Assembly (NCBI GenBank): GCA_903859705.1
Contig: CAIONQ010000105.1
Span: forward strand, 62,001-126,000
DNA length: 64,000 bases
From: an uncultured Chthonomonas sp.
GTDB lineage: Bacteria > Armatimonadota > Chthonomonadetes > Chthonomonadales > Chthonomonadaceae
Direction of reading: 5' to 3'
Within the stretch, counting starts at the first letter, position 1, and every line of letters starts with the position of its first letter. This document shows positions 61,049-64,000 of this stretch, piece after piece. Made by a program: the position numbers and the translations under genes. The notes beneath the pieces are model-generated. The model made no database searches and was not told the DNA's origin. It was given only the letters and a program-made list of their open reading frames with translations.

Positions 61049-61981
61049 ATGTCGCTTAAACCCAGGGCCCTTAAACCGGGAGACACCATTGGTATCGTTA
61101 GCCCGTCCAGTCCGGTTGAACAAGTAGATCTGGAAAAGGGAATAGAATGCATTACGGCCCGGGGCTACCACGTAGTTCTCGGGCCGCATGTTCTGGATCG
61201 GCTGGATACCTGTGATTACATTGCTGGAACAGATGAAAACAGGGCAGCCGATATTAATGCGATGTTTGCCGACCCCGCAATTGATGCCATATTCTGCGCC
61301 CGCGGCGGATATGGCTGTTTACGCCTGTTAGATAGAATCGACTGGCAAGTGATAGGCAGATCCCGAAAGCCTTTTGTTGGTTATAGCGATATCACAAGCC
61401 TGCATTTGGGTGTTGCAAAGACTTCCGGACTGCCAACATTTCATGGGCCGATGGTTGCAGCGCATGCTCGGATGACCGATGCAACGAGAGAGCAGTTCTG
61501 GGCCTTGCTGGAATCGCCGGAACCAACCAGCATTCAGGACAGTGAAAGAAAACCTACCACCCTTGTTCCAGGCCAGGTTGAAGGGGAACTTGCTGGCGGA
61601 TGCCTTTGTTTGCTGGCGCATGCCTGCGGAAGCCGTTATGAGCCGAATTTTGATGGCAAGATCGTGTTGATTGAAGATGTTGGTGAGGCAGTTTATCGTG
61701 CAGATAGAGCCCTCTGGCAGTTGAAAAATGCGGGGCTGCTGGATAGTGCAGCAGGCTTTGTGGTGGGCACAATTACAGGGTGGAAGAAAGAAGAGGCGGA
61801 TCCGCCAAAGAATGACCCCGTCAGAATGTTTGAAGAGATTCTTGGCCCATTAAATAAACCTACCGTTCTCGGTTTTCCTTTTGGACACGAGCCAGACCCA
61901 TTGTTAATGCCGCTTGGAGCCAGAGTGAGGCTGGATGGAACCGCAGGTACGTTAGAGCTGCTTGAAGGCGTTGTGGAGTAG
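61049..61981 (+). CDS. LD-carboxypeptidase (peptidase family S66)
   Basis: This is a 310-residue serine peptidase that removes the terminal D-Ala from murein tetrapeptides during cell-wall recycling in the cytoplasm. Nucleophile Ser113 lies in VGYSDIT, the Glu candidate in LIEDVGEAVYRADRAL and the His in GFPFGHEPDP. No signal peptide is seen, as expected for the cytoplasmic LdcA type. AGAGGAAAGCGA before the ATG is a good ribosome binding site. It is probably cotranscribed with mqnE. Confidence 0.93.
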   Translation: MSLKPRALKPGDTIGIVSPSSPVEQVDLEKGIECITARGYHVVLGPHVLDRLDTCDYIAGTDENRAADINAMFADPAIDAIFCARGGYGCLRLLDRIDWQVIGRSRKPFVGYSDITSLHLGVAKTSGLPTFHGPMVAAHARMTDATREQFWALLESPEPTSIQDSERKPTTLVPGQVEGELAGGCLCLLAHACGSRYEPNFDGKIVLIEDVGEAVYRADRALWQLKNAGLLDSAAGFVVGTITGWKKEEADPPKNDPVRMFEEILGPLNKPTVLGFPFGHEPDPLLMPLGARVRLDGTAGTLELLEGVVE

Positions 61982-61995
61982 GGGGATTGTTCCAC

Positions 61996-62364
61996 TCAGG
62001 CCGAAGGCGGCGTTTGCGAAGGATTGGTAATGTGGTGTGAAAGCACTTCGGGCGTGGCCCCTTTGAGTGCACTGAAGTAAAGCTTGATGCCACTTTGTGA
62101 AATCAGTGAGCCAGCGATCGACATGATAAACAGATAAACGATTCTGAGGATAAGCGCACCAAACTGAGCGCCTATTGCGGTGGCTGTGGGATCTGTCTTA
62201 ACGTTGCCCGTAATAGGCAGGCCAAGTGCAGCTGCGGGGTTTGTGTTGAATAGCTTATACGCGATTTGAAAAACCGTGCAGAGGAGCCCAACACCCAGCA
62301 CGAAGACGAGCATTCCGATAATTCGTCCCGTCAGGTCGCTTCGTAACTGGATGCCAGAGCTCAT
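61996..62364 (-). CDS. Small two-helix membrane protein of unknown function
   Basis: This is a 122-residue membrane protein with AGGA upstream of the ATG. One helix lies near 14-36 (IIGMLVFVLGVGLLCTVFQIAY) and one near 66-90 (FGALILRIVYLFIMSIAGSLIS); a short soluble part follows, ending in Pro/Ser-rich residues. It follows nuoN on the same strand but is not a complex I subunit as far as I can tell. I do not recognise the family. Confidence 0.78.
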   Translation of the reverse strand: MSSGIQLRSDLTGRIIGMLVFVLGVGLLCTVFQIAYKLFNTNPAAALGLPITGNVKTDPTATAIGAQFGALILRIVYLFIMSIAGSLISQSGIKLYFSALKGATPEVLSHHITNPSQTPPSA

Positions 62365-62384
62365 TGTATTATCCTGGGAGGGAA

Positions 62385-62403
62385 GGCACCGAAAGCCGGT
62401 GCC
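62385..62403 (-). terminator. Small hairpin between nuoN and the membrane protein gene
   Basis: A 7-bp stem (ggcaccg at 62385-62391 with cggtgcc at 62397-62403) has a 5-nt loop. It follows the nuoN stop by 14 nt on the minus strand and is trailed by TTCCCTCCC. It may attenuate read-through from the nuo operon into the next gene. Confidence 0.45.
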
Positions 62404-62417
62404 ATTACCCGTTCCGC

Positions 62418-63953
62418 CTACGGGCGGAGAACTGTAGATGCAGCATCCATAAGAGAGTGCAGGAGGCCAGGGGCCACTCCGAACAGCAGGGTAGCAGCAG
62501 CGCTTGCAATCAGCGAAACAACCACACCACCAGAGGCAACGGCTCGGCCGGGTGCCACGGCATTTTCATCAGGTTCGGTGAAGCACATCACCCATACTAC
62601 CCGCAGGTAGTAGTAGATGGATATTATGCTTGCCAGCGCCAGCGTTACTGCCAGCCATAGCTGCCCTGCCTGCAATGTTGCGTAGAACAGGAACCACTTA
62701 CCCATAAAACCCATGGTTGGCGGGATGCCACCAAGGCTCAACATAAAGATGAGCATGGTGTAAGCCGCTACCGGATCCGTTTTAACGAGCCCCTTCAGAT
62801 CATTGAGTGTCTGTACATCGCGGCCTCTGCGCGATATCCAGATCAGCACCCCGAATGCACCCATCGTCATGATGCCATACGCAAGCAGATAGAAAGTAAT
62901 TCCACCCATTGCCGCGCTATGTGCTTCTGCCTTCAGGGCATCCGTAGCTGCACCGCTGCCAGTGAGGGCAGAAATGCCCACCATAAGGTAACCAGCGTGT
63001 GCGATAGAAGAGTACGCGAGGATGCGCTTAACGTTGTCCTGAACTACCGCAAGGATGTTACCACCGAACATGGTAGCAACCGCCAGGACCTGGACGATGA
63101 TCAGCCAGTATTCAGAGATCGGGATAAAGGCGTTGAACACTCGCAGGATAGCCGCAAATGCCCCTACCTTGGCCGCAGCTGCCATAAAGGCAGTTACAGA
63201 GGTTGGTGCGCCTTCGTACACATCCGGGGTCCACATATGGAATGGAACCAGAGCCGCCTTAAACGCCAGCCCCACCATCAGCAGTGCGGTACCCGCAATA
63301 AACATCTGGTTGGGCGCGGGCATCTGATGCAGGTAGATGCCCAGGGCGCGCAGGTTGGTTGTGCCTACCTGTCCCGGCACTATGCTGGAAGAACCACCGT
63401 AGATAAGTGCGATGCCGTAGAGCAGGAAGCCGCCAGCAAATGCACCCAGCAGGAAGTACTTCAGCGCTGCCTCTTCAGACTTGCGCTCAGTTCGAGCGTA
63501 TCCCGCAAGAACGTACAGTGCAACCGAGAGAATCTCCACCGCAACAAACAGCACAATCAGCTCAGAGGCGGCGGCCATCAACATGGCACCGCTGGTAGAG
63601 AAGAGCACCAGCACATAGTACTCGCCGTGCTGCAGGCCGCGGTTCTCCAGATAGGTTGCAGAACCCATTACCGCCAGCGCGGCAATCACTGCAAGGATGA
63701 TGTTGCAAGCCTGTGAAAATGCATCGGCAGTGAGTGCACCGCTGAATGCCAACTGCTGGCCGCTTGTTCCGATGAGGGAGCAGGCAAGGGCGGCAGAAAC
63801 AACCAGGCCAAGCACCGAGATAGTGGGGCTAACCCACTTTGCCTGGCGCCACAGTTTGAGGCAAGAATCGCCGAGCAGGACGATCATGCCGGTAATCATT
63901 ACGGCGAGAATAGGAGCGATTGCCGCAAGACTGGCTCCGTTTGACAGGATCAT
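62418..63953 (-). CDS. nuoN: NADH-quinone oxidoreductase subunit N
   Basis: This is a 511-residue antiporter-like proton-pumping subunit of respiratory complex I with about 14 helices. Typical stretches are the helix with VAVEILSVALYVLAGYARTERKSEE (shown only in part here: EILSVALYVLAGY), the lysine helix AALVPFHMWTPDVYEGAP and ALKYFLLGAFAGGFLLYG. GGAGG lies seven bases before the ATG. It is the last gene of the nuo operon, as usual, with an upstream gene ending in an ATGA overlap. Confidence 0.95.
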   Translation of the reverse strand: MILSNGASLAAIAPILAVMITGMIVLLGDSCLKLWRQAKWVSPTISVLGLVVSAALACSLIGTSGQQLAFSGALTADAFSQACNIILAVIAALAVMGSATYLENRGLQHGEYYVLVLFSTSGAMLMAAASELIVLFVAVEILSVALYVLAGYARTERKSEEAALKYFLLGAFAGGFLLYGIALIYGGSSSIVPGQVGTTNLRALGIYLHQMPAPNQMFIAGTALLMVGLAFKAALVPFHMWTPDVYEGAPTSVTAFMAAAAKVGAFAAILRVFNAFIPISEYWLIIVQVLAVATMFGGNILAVVQDNVKRILAYSSIAHAGYLMVGISALTGSGAATDALKAEAHSAAMGGITFYLLAYGIMTMGAFGVLIWISRRGRDVQTLNDLKGLVKTDPVAAYTMLIFMLSLGGIPPTMGFMGKWFLFYATLQAGQLWLAVTLALASIISIYYYLRVVWVMCFTEPDENAVAPGRAVASGGVVVSLIASAAATLLFGVAPGLLHSLMDAASTVLRP

Positions 63954-64000
63954 CGAGAGCCCTCCAGTTTCTTTGCATTAAGGCTCTTTGATGTAGCGGT
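63950..64000 (-). CDS. Possible C-terminal end of nuoM, partial
   Basis: Seventeen codons (ending ...LNAKKLEGSR, then TGA) lie in the frame whose stop overlaps the nuoN start (ATGA). The order nuoM-nuoN is standard, so this is probably the NuoM tail. The stretch is too short to recognise, and another frame ends at a TAA near 63981, so the assignment is tentative. Confidence 0.3.
   Translation of the reverse strand, partial: TATSKSLNAKKLEGSR

Noticed and set aside
1-64000. CRISPR array, prophage, insertion sequence or integrated element
   Set aside because: No regularly spaced repeats, transposase, integrase or phage genes were seen, and composition and gene style are even across the window.

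Overview
The window looks like chromosomal DNA of a member of the Armatimonadota (the Chthonomonas/Fimbriimonas kind of bacterium). This is an inference from gene content. Pointers are two DUF1559-type prepilins with the [32 protein letters not shown]-style start (quoted only as a family trait) and an H-X9-DG motif, a PEP-CTERM sorted propeller protein, two FG-GAP/UnbV (CRTAC1-like) lipoproteins, several Gfo/Idh/MocA oxidoreductases, a ThuA-like protein and large secreted carbohydrate-binding proteins. Base composition is moderate and even. I see no phage genes, transposases, CRISPR arrays, rRNA or tRNA.

Layout. 1-4104 (minus): a coupled TPR / FG-GAP lipoprotein / TPR operon that runs off the left edge. 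4235-5436 (minus): a prepilin and a small membrane protein. 5709-12938: core genes, namely thiN (thiamine pyrophosphokinase), proB and lepA (minus), mreC-mreD, a PqaA-type esterase and an OGG1-type 8-oxoguanine glycosylase. 13012-27800: sugar and redox enzymes (Gfo/Idh/MocA, two aldo/keto reductases, a propeller/phosphoesterase fusion, a propeller glycosidase-like protein), stand-alone TrpB2, and a Ser/Thr kinase fused to a right-handed beta-helix. 28179-29803: ECF sigma factor and zinc-finger anti-sigma factor. 29893-32510 (minus): sdhB and sdhA without an anchor subunit. 32881-37758 (plus): a LolA-like protein, histidine phosphatase, orphan FtsX-type permease, universal stress protein and a secreted alpha/beta hydrolase.

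37940-41155 (minus) holds the most striking locus. A second prepilin and small membrane protein are followed by an APC amino-acid permease, and this by an iodothyronine-deiodinase-like gene whose reading frame is crossed by a single in-frame UGA exactly at the family's selenocysteine position. A SECIS-like hairpin begins 14 nt after the UGA. Simple ORF calling breaks this gene into two unrelated-looking pieces. It is most simply read as a 215-residue selenoprotein, translationally coupled (GTGA overlap) to the permease.

41677-56089 carries a PEP-CTERM protein preceded by a perfect 15-bp hairpin, a small His-rich protein, ThuA/Gfo-Idh/amidohydrolase genes, a nitrilase-family amidase, a second FG-GAP lipoprotein, a GH5-like glycosidase and a 1,423-residue secreted multidomain protein. 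56289-59632 is a BlaI/M56 sensor-repressor operon with a near-consensus promoter and two matching 16-bp dyads exactly 42 bp apart. 59842-64000 holds mqnE (futalosine menaquinone pathway), an LD-carboxypeptidase, a small membrane protein and nuoN. Menaquinone synthesis, SdhAB and complex I together suggest a menaquinone-based respiratory chain.
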